Program-made: the position numbers and the translations under genes
Shown: positions 17,622-25,561 of the stretch, piece by piece
Layout of the letters: the number at the start of each line of letters is the position of its first letter
Position numbering within the stretch: position 1 is the stretch's first letter
The notes under the pieces: model-generated
Told to the model about the DNA's origin: nothing
Database searches by the model: none
Seen by the model: only the letters and a program-made list of their open reading frames with translations
Assembly (NCBI RefSeq): GCF_020171655.1
Contig: NZ_JAIVAC010000001.1
Span: 62,001 to 126,000 of the forward strand
DNA length: 64,000 bases
Source of the DNA: Exiguobacterium aestuarii
Lineage (GTDB): Bacteria > Bacillota > Bacilli > Exiguobacteriales > Exiguobacteriaceae
Direction: 5' to 3'

Positions 17622-18336
17622 CGCGACCTCTCCTTTCTAAAAAAATCACCCCAGACGTCAGAATGCTCAAGAAGCCGATCCCATAAAGACCTGCGTTCAC
17701 GGCCGTGACGCCAAAGAGGGCATGAAGCATGACGAACAAGTAAACGCCGTGCTGGATGAACAAGGAATCGACAGCTCTTTCGTGACGCTGCAAAATCCAG
17801 GAGAAAATAAGGGATAATCCAAACCATCCAATAAAGTTTTGCGTCGGGATATCATAATACAAGCCGTCATTGGCCCATTCCCAGTAGCCTTTCACGTTTG
17901 CCGCCACGGGATCGATTGCCATATCGAGCCATACGGCAAGAATCGGAACGAGCCATAAAATGTTGTTGCGGAATGTGAATAGATGCGCCACAGCGAAACT
18001 TGAACCGATCACGGCGAGCCATGCCGCCCCAATCGTGACAGGGACTCCAAATACAGTCGGACCGAATGCCTCGGCATAGACGTATTCGCTGAACGGGAAC
18101 CCCGTTTTCACGCCGAGAGTCTCGACGGCGATTGAACCGAAGAAAATAAACGGAACAATCCAAACACCTTGTCGAATCCCTTGATAAAGAATCGTTCCGC
18201 CGATCGCACCGGCGAGCCATAAAAAGACGGGGTTTGCCCACTCTAGCCAAGGCGGAAGCAGGTCGAATCCAACTAAGATCAATCCAATGAAATACCAAAC
18301 AAGAAACCATTTCCAAATAAACGGATACACTTTCAT
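17587..18336 (-). CDS. CruF-like carotenoid biosynthesis membrane protein (DUF422)
   Basis: A 249-residue protein with seven or eight membrane helices. The stretch VETLGVKTGFPFSEYVYAEAFGPTVFGVPVTIGAAWLA is diagnostic of the DUF422 carotenoid hydratase family (CruF; bisanhydrobacterioruberin hydratase). Members add water to the 1,2 double bond of the psi end group, giving a tertiary hydroxyl that can be glycosylated. It is the first gene of the minus-strand carotenoid operon with Shine-Dalgarno AGGTGATGG. No convincing promoter was found in the 89 bases upstream, which also hold the pssA terminator. Confidence 0.82.
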   Translation of the reverse strand: MKVYPFIWKWFLVWYFIGLILVGFDLLPPWLEWANPVFLWLAGAIGGTILYQGIRQGVWIVPFIFFGSIAVETLGVKTGFPFSEYVYAEAFGPTVFGVPVTIGAAWLAVIGSSFAVAHLFTFRNNILWLVPILAVWLDMAIDPVAANVKGYWEWANDGLYYDIPTQNFIGWFGLSLIFSWILQRHERAVDSLFIQHGVYLFVMLHALFGVTAVNAGLYGIGFLSILTSGVIFLERRGRDDRVTQKEMVQ

Positions 18337-18397
18337 TCCATCACCTCTTCTTTCATTCTAAAGCTCATCTCAGTCTTCGTCTAACAAATGCATGTAC

Positions 18398-18426
18398 GAA
18401 AAAAGAGCCTCGTCGAACGAGACTCT
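18398..18426 (-). terminator. Intrinsic terminator of pssA
   Basis: On the minus strand a stem of about 10 bp (18417-18426 with 18404-18413) is followed by six T residues; it begins at the pssA stop codon. Confidence 0.85.
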
Positions 18427-19124
18427 TAATTGGCCATCCGCTTCCGTCTTTTCACGAAAGAGAAAGCGATGAATAAGACATAAAACGGAACGGCGATGAA
18501 CCAGAACGTCGGCCATTCTTTCCAACGGGCGAACATCATATACGTCACGTAGACAAGACTGATGGTAATGATGAACGAGTGACGCGGCAGTGGTACATCT
18601 TTGAAACTCGGGATGCGGACACGGCTGACCATCAACAGGGCGAGCCCTGTGAAGAAAATTGGTGTCAACAGTTCGCTGACGCGGTCCCCGAACGTCGTGA
18701 TGACGGCGAGGAGCCCACCGGCGGCCGTAATCGGGACACCGGAGAAGTAACTCGCCGCAACGTTTGTCGCGGACAAGTTGAAGCGAGCGAGGCGGTATGC
18801 CCCAAATAGCGGGAAGAGTGCCGCAAAGAACAATCCATAATTGCCGTAATCAATGAAAAACGTATAATAGGCGAGCATCGCCGGTGCGACACCAAACGTG
18901 ACGATGTCAGCGAGCGAATCTAGCTCTTTCCCGAAGTCTCCAGCGACTCCGAGCATACGGGCGAGGCGCCCGTCCAAGCTATCGAGCATCATCGCGATGA
19001 TGATTAACAACGTGGCGTTTGAGAAGTCACCACGTGCGGCGTAGACGATTGCGACGACACCACAAAATAAATTTCCGAACGTAAAGGAGTTTGGAATCCA
19101 CGAGCGGATGCGTTCTTTCCACAT
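18426..19124 (-). CDS. pssA: CDP-diacylglycerol-serine O-phosphatidyltransferase
   Basis: A 232-residue membrane enzyme of the CDP-alcohol phosphotransferase family making phosphatidylserine. The signature DG-x2-AR-x8-G-x3-D-x3-D is present as DGRLAR...GKELDSLAD at about residues 48-73, and NSFTFGNLFCGVVAI is typical of the serine-specific branch. Six to eight membrane segments. The partner decarboxylase gene psd is at 37.0 kb, not adjacent. Shine-Dalgarno GGGGG. Transcribed toward the carotenoid operon but separated from it by a terminator. Confidence 0.92.
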   Translation of the reverse strand: MWKERIRSWIPNSFTFGNLFCGVVAIVYAARGDFSNATLLIIIAMMLDSLDGRLARMLGVAGDFGKELDSLADIVTFGVAPAMLAYYTFFIDYGNYGLFFAALFPLFGAYRLARFNLSATNVAASYFSGVPITAAGGLLAVITTFGDRVSELLTPIFFTGLALLMVSRVRIPSFKDVPLPRHSFIITISLVYVTYMMFARWKEWPTFWFIAVPFYVLFIAFSFVKRRKRMAN

Positions 19125-19143
19125 AATTTTTCCCCCAGTAAGG

Positions 19144-19608
19144 TCATTGGCTAAACCAGCGACCGTTTGTGAATTGCAGTAAATCTTCTGGCTTCAACTC
19201 GATTTGATAGCCACGTTTCCCGGCAGAGATCGTGATGGTCTCTTTCTCTCTAGCTGCCTCATGCAGGTATACGGGAAACGACTTCTTCGCCCCGATGGGA
19301 GAGACGCCACCCCGGATGTATCCGGTCAGTGCCTCGAGCTCTTTCATCGGGACAGGCGATGCTTTCTTCGCTCCCCAAGCTTTCGCGGCTGCCTTCAAAT
19401 CGATGTCACGTTCTCCAGAAATGAGAAAGAAGGCGTATTGTTTTTTCTCGTTCATGAGACAAATCGTTTTGTACAGTTCATCGAGCGGTTTATGCAACGT
19501 CTTTGCGACATGTTTGGCAGAGACATCGGTTTCATCGACTTCATACGTATGATAAGCGAACGGAATCTTCTTTTGTTTCAGTTGCCGAGCGGCGTTTGTC
19601 AGTTGCAT
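19144..19608 (-). CDS. ybaK: YbaK/EbsC-family aminoacyl-tRNA deacylase
   Basis: About 154 residues from the ATG at 19608, which has AAAGG nine bases upstream; an ATG three codons earlier touches that site. The sequence has IPFAYHTYEVDETDVSAKHVAKTLH at the N-end, then the conserved lysine region DELYKTICLMN, and GGVSPIGAKKSFPVYL near residues 100-115, all typical of YbaK, the trans-editing enzyme that hydrolyses Cys-tRNAPro. Located 19 bases upstream of pssA on the same strand; co-transcription is likely but functionally unrelated. Confidence 0.9.
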   Translation of the reverse strand: MQLTNAARQLKQKKIPFAYHTYEVDETDVSAKHVAKTLHKPLDELYKTICLMNEKKQYAFFLISGERDIDLKAAAKAWGAKKASPVPMKELEALTGYIRGGVSPIGAKKSFPVYLHEAAREKETITISAGKRGYQIELKPEDLLQFTNGRWFSQ

Positions 19609-19759
19609 CTGACTCATCCTTTCGTGACCGACTCCTTTTAGAATAGCAAATCAACCAACTTCACGGCAATTGAACTTCAAAAAACTTTTCAGTAAAGGAA
19701 GGAGTTTGACGGAATGGCGAAGAAATGAACAGTGATTCATTTTAGAAGGGGGAATGAAA

Positions 19760-20494
19760 GTGGAGACGATTCAATTGACGACGCACAATGGGGTAGGGTG
19801 GTTGAAACTAAACCGACCTGAAAAGCTGAACGCCTTGAACGAGACGTTGCTACGTGAAATGAAAACGGCAATCGATGAATTTGATCAGGACGACGCGGTT
19901 CGTGTCATTGTCCTTGTCGGAGAAGGGCGGGCATTCTCATCTGGACAAGATTTAACGATTGAGAGCGATGCAGATTACGGGGAATATTTAGAAGAGGTAT
20001 ATCATCCACTCGTTCGTGCGCTCTTCTCATGCCGTAAGCCGCTCATCGCCGGAATTCATGGCGTCGTGGCGGGAGCGGGACTCAGTTTGGCACTCGCGGC
20101 TGATGTCCGTATCGTCGCCAAGTCGACGAAGTTCAGCTCGGCGTTCATCAAAATCGGATTGGTCGCAGATGCAGGCGGACCGTATCACTTACGTCGACTC
20201 ATGCGAGACGACCTCGCATTAGATTGGTTGTGGAGTGGCAGTACGATCGACTCGGAGGCAGCGCACACATTCGGACTCGTCACAGAGCTCGTGGAAGATG
20301 CGGTGTATACGGAGCGATTGACTTCCTACGCAGAGACACTCGCTGCGAAATCACCGGTCGCTGTTCAAGGGATGAAGGCGCTCATGCGAGCCGCTTCATT
20401 TGAGGACGGATTGAATGAAGAAATCGATTGGCAACGAAAGTGTGGGGACACGGACGTACACCGTCAGGCGATGCAGGCATTTTTGATGAAATAA
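19760..20494 (+). CDS. Enoyl-CoA hydratase/isomerase family protein
   Basis: About 244 residues of the crotonase superfamily. The GTG at 19760 is seven bases after GGGGG; the ATG at 19754 is only one base from it. The oxyanion-hole segments are GEGRAFSSGQDL at about 55-67 and AGIHGVVAGAGLSLALAADVRI at about 95-117, and VADAGGPYHLRRL carries the Asp seen in PaaG-type isomerases. It may act in fatty-acid or phenylacetate-type beta-oxidation, but no pathway neighbours are present. It ends at a bidirectional terminator shared with the MATE gene. Confidence 0.85.
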   Translation: METIQLTTHNGVGWLKLNRPEKLNALNETLLREMKTAIDEFDQDDAVRVIVLVGEGRAFSSGQDLTIESDADYGEYLEEVYHPLVRALFSCRKPLIAGIHGVVAGAGLSLALAADVRIVAKSTKFSSAFIKIGLVADAGGPYHLRRLMRDDLALDWLWSGSTIDSEAAHTFGLVTELVEDAVYTERLTSYAETLAAKSPVAVQGMKALMRAASFEDGLNEEIDWQRKCGDTDVHRQAMQAFLMK

Positions 20495-20519
20495 AAAAAG
20501 CGGCCGCGGCCGCTTTTTT
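20493..20519. terminator. Bidirectional terminator between crotonase and MATE genes
   Basis: A perfect stem of A-run, GCGGCC, loop GC, GGCCGC and T-run serves both converging genes; it overlaps the crotonase stop and reaches the MATE stop. It contains two overlapping GCGGCCGC palindromes. Confidence 0.88.
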
Positions 20520-21876
20520 ACGTGGTTGATTTGGCTTCGAACTGGAATCCTTTTTGTTGCCACGTTCCGTACTTCCAACGGCGGAACGCGAAGAAACCGC
20601 GGAACCACTCATCGAGAGAGAAGGCGAGCCAAATCCCGAGGATGCCGAGCCCCATTTGAAGACCGAACAAGTAGCTGAACGCTACGGCGACGCCCCACAT
20701 CGAGGCGATTCCAATCATGACCGGGAAACGGACGTCTCCAACGGACTTCAACGATCCCATCAAGACGATGTTCATGGCGCGACCTGGCTCTAAAATGAGC
20801 GTTGCCCATAAGATTGGCACTCCGACCGCGATGATGTCAGGGTTTGACGTGAAGAGCCCGAGTAGCGACTCGCTGAATACCGCCAATCCGAGAGAGGCGA
20901 CGAACGAGGCGAACATGGCAATCTTCAATGTCTTGACGGCGCGATGATACGCCTCTTTGAAACGTTTGCCCCCGATATCTCGCGCGATCAAGAGTTGTGT
21001 TCCTTGCGCGACGGCGACGGTGAACAAGAAGGCGAGCATCGACAAGTTCATGACGTATACCCGTGCGGCGAGGGAAGCTTCTCCCATCGTCGCGATGAAG
21101 CCGGTGATGATGATTTGTGAAGCTTGATAAGACAAGTTCTCTCCTGCAGAAGGGACACCGATTTGAAGGAGCGACTGGATGTCGTCTTTCTTAGGACGAA
21201 TCACTTCTTTTAATGGGAAGCGGATCATTAGCTTTCGTTTGACGAGCCAGAACAACAGTACCATGGCGGCGAATCGTGCGATCACGATGGCCCAAGCGAC
21301 ACCGGCAACGCCAGTGACCGGAAGTCCGAACCAGCCGGTAACGGCAAAGATGGCACCAACAGCAGTGATGATATCAATCAGAAGCGTCGCGAGCATGGCA
21401 TGTTTCGTCATACCGTGACTTCGTAGAATGGAGCTGAGCGCCATGATGAGTGCTTCGGTGAATAGCGACAAGCCGACGATTTGCAGGAACAACAGCCCGT
21501 GTGCAAACAGTTCGTCCGAAAGACCGAACAGGCGTAAAAACGTTTCACCGAACAAGAAGATGACGACGACCATGATCGCACCGAGCCACATGTTCAAACT
21601 GACGGCGGAGCGGGCGAAGTCGCGACTCTTCTTCATGCGCCCAGCCCCGATGGCCTGACCGATCAAAATGGTCGCCCCGACAGACGTCACACTGAAGACA
21701 ATCAAGAACACGTTTAAGATTTGGTTGGCAACCCCGACGGCCGAAGCGGCGGCGTCTGAGTAATGTGCGAGCATCAATGTGGCGATGATCCCGGTTCCCA
21801 TGTGGAGGGCGAGTTCGATGAAAATCGGCCACGACAGTTTGAACAGGGTGAGCTGTTCCGTTTGTTTCGTCTGCAT
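20518..21876 (-). CDS. MATE-family multidrug/Na+ antiporter
   Basis: A 452-residue transporter with twelve predicted membrane helices in two similar halves. TLFKLSWPIFIELALHMGTGIIATLMLAHYSDAAASAVGVANQI at the start and GQAIGAGRMKKSRDFARSAV are typical of MATE proteins; the second half repeats the pattern with GVPSAGENLSYQASQIIITGF. It would expel cationic drugs using an ion gradient. Single gene, Shine-Dalgarno GGGAG. Substrate unknown. Confidence 0.9.
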   Translation of the reverse strand: MQTKQTEQLTLFKLSWPIFIELALHMGTGIIATLMLAHYSDAAASAVGVANQILNVFLIVFSVTSVGATILIGQAIGAGRMKKSRDFARSAVSLNMWLGAIMVVVIFLFGETFLRLFGLSDELFAHGLLFLQIVGLSLFTEALIMALSSILRSHGMTKHAMLATLLIDIITAVGAIFAVTGWFGLPVTGVAGVAWAIVIARFAAMVLLFWLVKRKLMIRFPLKEVIRPKKDDIQSLLQIGVPSAGENLSYQASQIIITGFIATMGEASLAARVYVMNLSMLAFLFTVAVAQGTQLLIARDIGGKRFKEAYHRAVKTLKIAMFASFVASLGLAVFSESLLGLFTSNPDIIAVGVPILWATLILEPGRAMNIVLMGSLKSVGDVRFPVMIGIASMWGVAVAFSYLFGLQMGLGILGIWLAFSLDEWFRGFFAFRRWKYGTWQQKGFQFEAKSTT

Positions 21877-21996
21877 GTAGTGTATTCTCCCTTTTCTCTA
21901 TAATTCTTTCTGTTAACTATTTGTTTTGTAAAAATGTCAAAGGTCATCTTACTCCTTATGAAATGAAAAAGAAAGGGATTTGCTAAATTATTTTCA

Positions 21997-22030
21997 ACAA
22001 AAAAATCACCCGAAGAAATCAGGTGATTTT
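21997..22030 (-). terminator. Intrinsic terminator of the cyclomaltodextrinase gene
   Basis: On the minus strand a 9-bp stem (22022-22030 with 22002-22010) is followed by a T run. Confidence 0.88.
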
Positions 22031-22035
22031 CGAAA

Positions 22036-23820
22036 TTATTTCAATTTCAGAATAGCTGCACTAAATGGTGCCAGTTCGATTTCGAGTGACTCGAGATCGC
22101 GGTCATGTAACAAGTCGTAGGCGGCGCCACGATAACCGAGCGGACTTAGTTTCGAAGTAGAGTCCGAGTTGTTGAAGTAGACCAAGTACGTCTCATCTTT
22201 CGTGCATCGCTCGATGATGACGGCATTGTTGGCGTCGTCGACCAAGTTGAAGCGATACGAGCCGGCGTTCGCGAGTACGGGATGGTCTTTCCGTAGCTGG
22301 ATGAGCTTTTGAATGTAACGGAAGAGGTTACGATCTTCTTCGGCTTCGTCCCACGGCATGCAGCGACGGCAGCCCGGGTCTTGTTCTCCCTCGAGTCCGA
22401 TTTCATCCCCATAGTAAATACACGGGCTACCGGTGTACGTGAGCATCGAAGTCATCAAGAGCTTGAATTTTCCTTTATGACCTTTCGCCCGCGTCAACGC
22501 GCGTGGCGTATCATGTGAGTCGATCAAGTTGAACGTGACTTCGTTAACGTTCATCGTGTTCATCATCTCGACGCGCGTCAATTCGTTGCGGAACTCAGAA
22601 GCCGTCGTCCGATCGAGTGCGAAATAGTTCAAGCTCGCGTTCGTGAACGGATAGTTCATGACGGCATCGAACTGGTCGCCTTGTAGCCAAGGTTGCGCGT
22701 CGTGCCAAATTTCCCCGAGGATGTAGGCTTCCGGGTTCGCTTGCTTGACGGCTTTTCGGAAGTCACGCCAGAACGCATGATCAACTTCGTTGGCGACGTC
22801 TAGGCGCCATCCGTCGATGCCAAATTCTTCGACCCAGTAACGGGCGACATCTAATAAGTAAGCTTTCAACTCTGGATGCTCCGTATTGATCTTCGGCATG
22901 TTCTTTTCGAATGCGAACGTATCGTAGTTCGGCTTCGGCTCCGTCACGATTGGGAATTCACGGAGATAGAACCAATCGCGATACTCAGACGCCGGACCGT
23001 TCTCGACGACATCTTGGAACCATGGGTGGTGATATCCGACATGATTGAAGACGGCATCGAGCATGACCTTGATGCCATTCTCGTGCAAGAGGTCGACCAT
23101 TTCTTTAAATTTCTCTTTCGTCCCGAACTGCGGATCGATTTCCATATAGTCGAGCGTATCGTACTTGTGGTTCGTCGTCGCTTTAAAGATCGGGCAGAAA
23201 TAGATGCCGGTAATCCCGAGTTCGACCAAGTGGTCGATATGGTCGATCACCCCTTGGAAATCCCCACCGAAGAAGTTTGTGATTGTCGGCTCTGTCGAGT
23301 TCCATGGCAGTGTCTCTTCTGGATTAAGTGAAGCATCTCCATTAGCGAAGCGATCCGGGAAGATTTGATACCAAACCGTGTCCTTCACCCATGATGGTGC
23401 GTGGAAGATATCAATTGGATTGATGAACGGGACACAGAAGTAATAGCCCGTGTCATCGAGCGGTTTTTCTTCGAACCATCCTTTTTCGGTATAGACGGCC
23501 GTCTCTTGTCCATCATTTAAACGGAAGCCGTAACGTAGACGTCGGAACGGTGGCTTGATGGCAATGAACCAGTAGTCATAAGCGTCGTCAAAACCGATTT
23601 TCTCCATTGGAGTCTCGTATGTACGCCAGTAGCTCGGCTTGTCCGGGTCAAAATTCCACATGGCCGGGTCTTCAGAATGCCAATCGTAAGGGTCGTTCCA
23701 AATCAAATCGACCGATTCAATATCTCCACGTTTCGTATGAAAACGGATGTGGATCGTCTCACGGTCATATTTGTAAACGAACGGGGACATGGCACGATGA
23801 TAAATCGCTTCTTTCATCAT
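22036..23820 (-). CDS. Neopullulanase / cyclomaltodextrinase (GH13, cytoplasmic)
   Basis: A 594-residue GH13 enzyme without signal peptide. Residues 1-125 form the CBM34-type N-domain of the cyclomaltodextrinase/maltogenic amylase group. Catalytic residues are the Asp in GWRLDVANEVD (about 341), Glu in ILGEIWHD (about 370) and Asp in LIDSHDTPR (about 436); the calcium/substrate motif DAVFNHVG is also present. It would split imported maltodextrins or cyclodextrins to maltose and glucose. It is transcribed divergently from the importer genes, sharing the operator-rich region 23.9-24.1 kb. The presence of this domain set fits the neopullulanase branch; exact specificity is not readable. Confidence 0.9.
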   Translation of the reverse strand: MMKEAIYHRAMSPFVYKYDRETIHIRFHTKRGDIESVDLIWNDPYDWHSEDPAMWNFDPDKPSYWRTYETPMEKIGFDDAYDYWFIAIKPPFRRLRYGFRLNDGQETAVYTEKGWFEEKPLDDTGYYFCVPFINPIDIFHAPSWVKDTVWYQIFPDRFANGDASLNPEETLPWNSTEPTITNFFGGDFQGVIDHIDHLVELGITGIYFCPIFKATTNHKYDTLDYMEIDPQFGTKEKFKEMVDLLHENGIKVMLDAVFNHVGYHHPWFQDVVENGPASEYRDWFYLREFPIVTEPKPNYDTFAFEKNMPKINTEHPELKAYLLDVARYWVEEFGIDGWRLDVANEVDHAFWRDFRKAVKQANPEAYILGEIWHDAQPWLQGDQFDAVMNYPFTNASLNYFALDRTTASEFRNELTRVEMMNTMNVNEVTFNLIDSHDTPRALTRAKGHKGKFKLLMTSMLTYTGSPCIYYGDEIGLEGEQDPGCRRCMPWDEAEEDRNLFRYIQKLIQLRKDHPVLANAGSYRFNLVDDANNAVIIERCTKDETYLVYFNNSDSTSKLSPLGYRGAAYDLLHDRDLESLEIELAPFSAAILKLK

Positions 23821-24036
23821 AAGGAAAACATTCCTTTCTTTATAGGGGATGACATCATTTTACAACACTGTGAATCAAAGAGAATAGGTGTTGCGAAAAC
23901 GTTTGCTCAAGCAAAGGTTAATAAAGCGTTTACATTTTGTCAATTGCTGAAACTCATAAAAAGTGAAGATTTGAGAACAAAATTTTATAAATTACATAAA
24001 TGGGTCAACAGACGTAAAAAAAGTGTAAAAAAAGAC

Positions 24037-24064
24037 TTGTAAAACGCTTTCACAAATGTATAAT
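24037..24064 (+). promoter_or_regulatory. Promoter of mdxE with overlapping cre
   Basis: TTGTAA (24037-24042), 16 bases, TATAAT (24059-24064). The minus strand of 24039-24052 reads TGAAAGCGTTTTAC, close to the CcpA consensus, so a CcpA dimer would cover the -35 box. Confidence 0.7.
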
Positions 24065-24081
24065 AAAAATTGAGGTGAGGA

Positions 24082-24095
24082 TGCAAACGTTTTCA
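24082..24095. promoter_or_regulatory. LacI-family/cre operator before mdxE
   Basis: TGCAAACGTTTTCA lies just after the expected transcription start, where a bound repressor would block the promoter. It matches both the cre and MalR-type operator patterns; which protein binds is not decided by sequence. Confidence 0.6.
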
Positions 24096-24190
24096 CTACC
24101 GTGTCAATTTCGTAGCGGAGTTTTAAAATTGACGTGGTCGTGCGATTGCGCAAATCTGACCATACTATTTCCTTGGGGAGGTTTTTCATC

Positions 24191-25456
24191 ATGAAGATGA
24201 AAAAAATGGTAGCAGGACTTTCAACAGCAGTATTTGCATTCGGTGCACTTGCTGCATGTGGTGGCGGAACAGACAACGGATCTTCTAACGAAGGTGGTTC
24301 TTCAAGCGAGAACAAACCTGAAAAGATCGTCATCTGGGAAGACATCGAAAAGTCTGAAACAACGAAAGAAGTTGCGAAGGCGTTCGAAGAAGAGCATGGC
24401 GTAAAAGTTGAAGTCGTCGAAGTACAGATGACAGACCAAAAAGACAAGCTTGCGCTTGACGGTCCAGCTGGTAAAGGTCCAGACATCGTTCTCGTACCAC
24501 ACGACCAAATCGGTACAATCGCTGACCAAGGTCACTTGGCTCCAATCGCTGACGAAGGATCACTTGACGCATTCACAGACGCTGCGAAATCAGCTGTCAT
24601 GTTCGATGGTCAAGCTTATGGATATCCAAAATCAGTTGAGACACCAGTTCTCATGTACAACAAAGATTTGATGGCTGAAGCGCCAGCATCAATGGACGAC
24701 CTCTACAAGTTGTCAAACGATGTGAAAGCTGACGGCGAGTACGGATTCCTCGCACTTTGGGATAACTTCTACTTCGCACACGGTGTTGTCGCTGGATTCG
24801 GCGGATACGTGTTCAAAGAGGACGGTGGCGCACTCGACCCATCTGACATCGGTTTAAACAACGAAGGCGCAGTTGAAGGATTCGAATATATCGGTAAATG
24901 GTATCAAGAAGGCCTCTTCCCTAAAGGATTGATCGGTGAGTCTGGTGGCCAAGCGATGGACCAACTCTTCACTGAGAAGAAAGCACATTCAGTCATGAAC
25001 GGACCATGGGCTGTAGCTGGTTACACAGATGCGGGCGTAAACCTCGGAGCGGCTCCTATGCCAACACTTCCGAACGGTGAGCCAATCAAGACGTTCATGG
25101 GTGTGAAAACATATGCCCTTTCAGCTTACACAGAAAACCAAGAGTGGGCTGAAATGTTCCTTCAAGAGTTGACGAATGAAGAAAACGCATTGGCAATGTT
25201 TGAAGCATACAACGAAATCCCACCAGTAGCAGCACTCGAGTCGAACGAAACAATCACGTCGAACGAAGTTGCGAAAGCGGTATTCGACCAAGCGACAAAC
25301 GCAATCCCAATGCCGAACATTCCTGAAATGGGACAAGTTTGGGAGCCAATGGCACAAGCACTTCAGCTTGTAGCTACTGGTAAACAAGATGCACAAAAAT
25401 CTGCAGACGATGCAGTGAAAGTCATCGAGCAACAAATCCAAGCAAACAACCAATAA
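24191..25456 (+). CDS. mdxE: Maltodextrin-binding lipoprotein of ABC importer
   Basis: About 421 residues from the ATG at 24191, which has GGGGAGG nine bases upstream. The leader ends in the lipobox GALAAC, so Cys is lipidated after cleavage; a Ser/Gly/Asn linker follows. The rest fits the MalE-like substrate-binding fold (VIWEDIEKSETTKEVAKAFEEEHGVKVEVVE, GPDIVLVPHDQIG, MNGPWAVAGY). It captures maltodextrins outside the membrane for the MdxF/MdxG permease. It is the first importer gene; a hairpin after it could raise its level over the permease genes. Confidence 0.92.
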   Translation: MKMKKMVAGLSTAVFAFGALAACGGGTDNGSSNEGGSSSENKPEKIVIWEDIEKSETTKEVAKAFEEEHGVKVEVVEVQMTDQKDKLALDGPAGKGPDIVLVPHDQIGTIADQGHLAPIADEGSLDAFTDAAKSAVMFDGQAYGYPKSVETPVLMYNKDLMAEAPASMDDLYKLSNDVKADGEYGFLALWDNFYFAHGVVAGFGGYVFKEDGGALDPSDIGLNNEGAVEGFEYIGKWYQEGLFPKGLIGESGGQAMDQLFTEKKAHSVMNGPWAVAGYTDAGVNLGAAPMPTLPNGEPIKTFMGVKTYALSAYTENQEWAEMFLQELTNEENALAMFEAYNEIPPVAALESNETITSNEVAKAVFDQATNAIPMPNIPEMGQVWEPMAQALQLVATGKQDAQKSADDAVKVIEQQIQANNQ

Positions 25457-25465
25457 GGAATTGAA

Positions 25466-25504
25466 ATGACGGGGTGCGCCACATGGCGTTCCCCCTCATT
25501 TTCT
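25466..25504 (+). terminator. Attenuating hairpin between mdxE and mdxF
   Basis: A long stem (ATGA, CGGGG, GCGCC on the left, with GGCGT, CCCC, TCAT on the right, loop ACAT) is followed by a short T-rich stretch. It probably stops part of the transcripts so that binding protein exceeds permease. Confidence 0.65.
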
Positions 25505-25511
25505 AGCATTG

Positions 25512-25525
25512 AGCAAACGTTTGCT
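25512..25525. promoter_or_regulatory. Perfect LacI-family palindrome inside the mdx operon
   Basis: AGCAAACGTTTGCT is a perfect 14-bp palindrome between mdxE and mdxF, 37 bases before the mdxF start. It is the best operator of this type in the window. Confidence 0.65.
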
Positions 25526-25561
25526 TGATTGATTTGCTCAAATCGAAAGGAGAAACTGAGG

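Larger units (their letters stand above)
23821..24190. promoter_or_regulatory. Divergent control region of the maltodextrin genes
   Basis: This 370-base gap holds no gene but several control sites. Minus strand: TTGACA (23943-23938), 17 bases, TAACCT (23920-23915) as probable promoter of the cyclomaltodextrinase gene, with a cre-like ATGTAAACGCTTTAT (minus strand of 23921-23935) in its spacer and a LacI-type AGCAAACG-TTTTCGC site at 23893-23908. Plus strand: promoter 24037-24064 and operator 24082-24095 described separately. The rest is AT-rich without visible structure. Confidence 0.65.

Noticed and set aside
19711-19740. Four-codon ORF ATGGCGAAGAAATGA after a strong ribosome site upstream of the crotonase gene
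   Set aside because: Too short to support as a leader peptide without conservation data.
20493-20519. GCGGCCGCGGCCGC palindrome as a cloning scar or special site
   Set aside because: It is flanked by A and T runs between converging genes and works as an ordinary bidirectional terminator.
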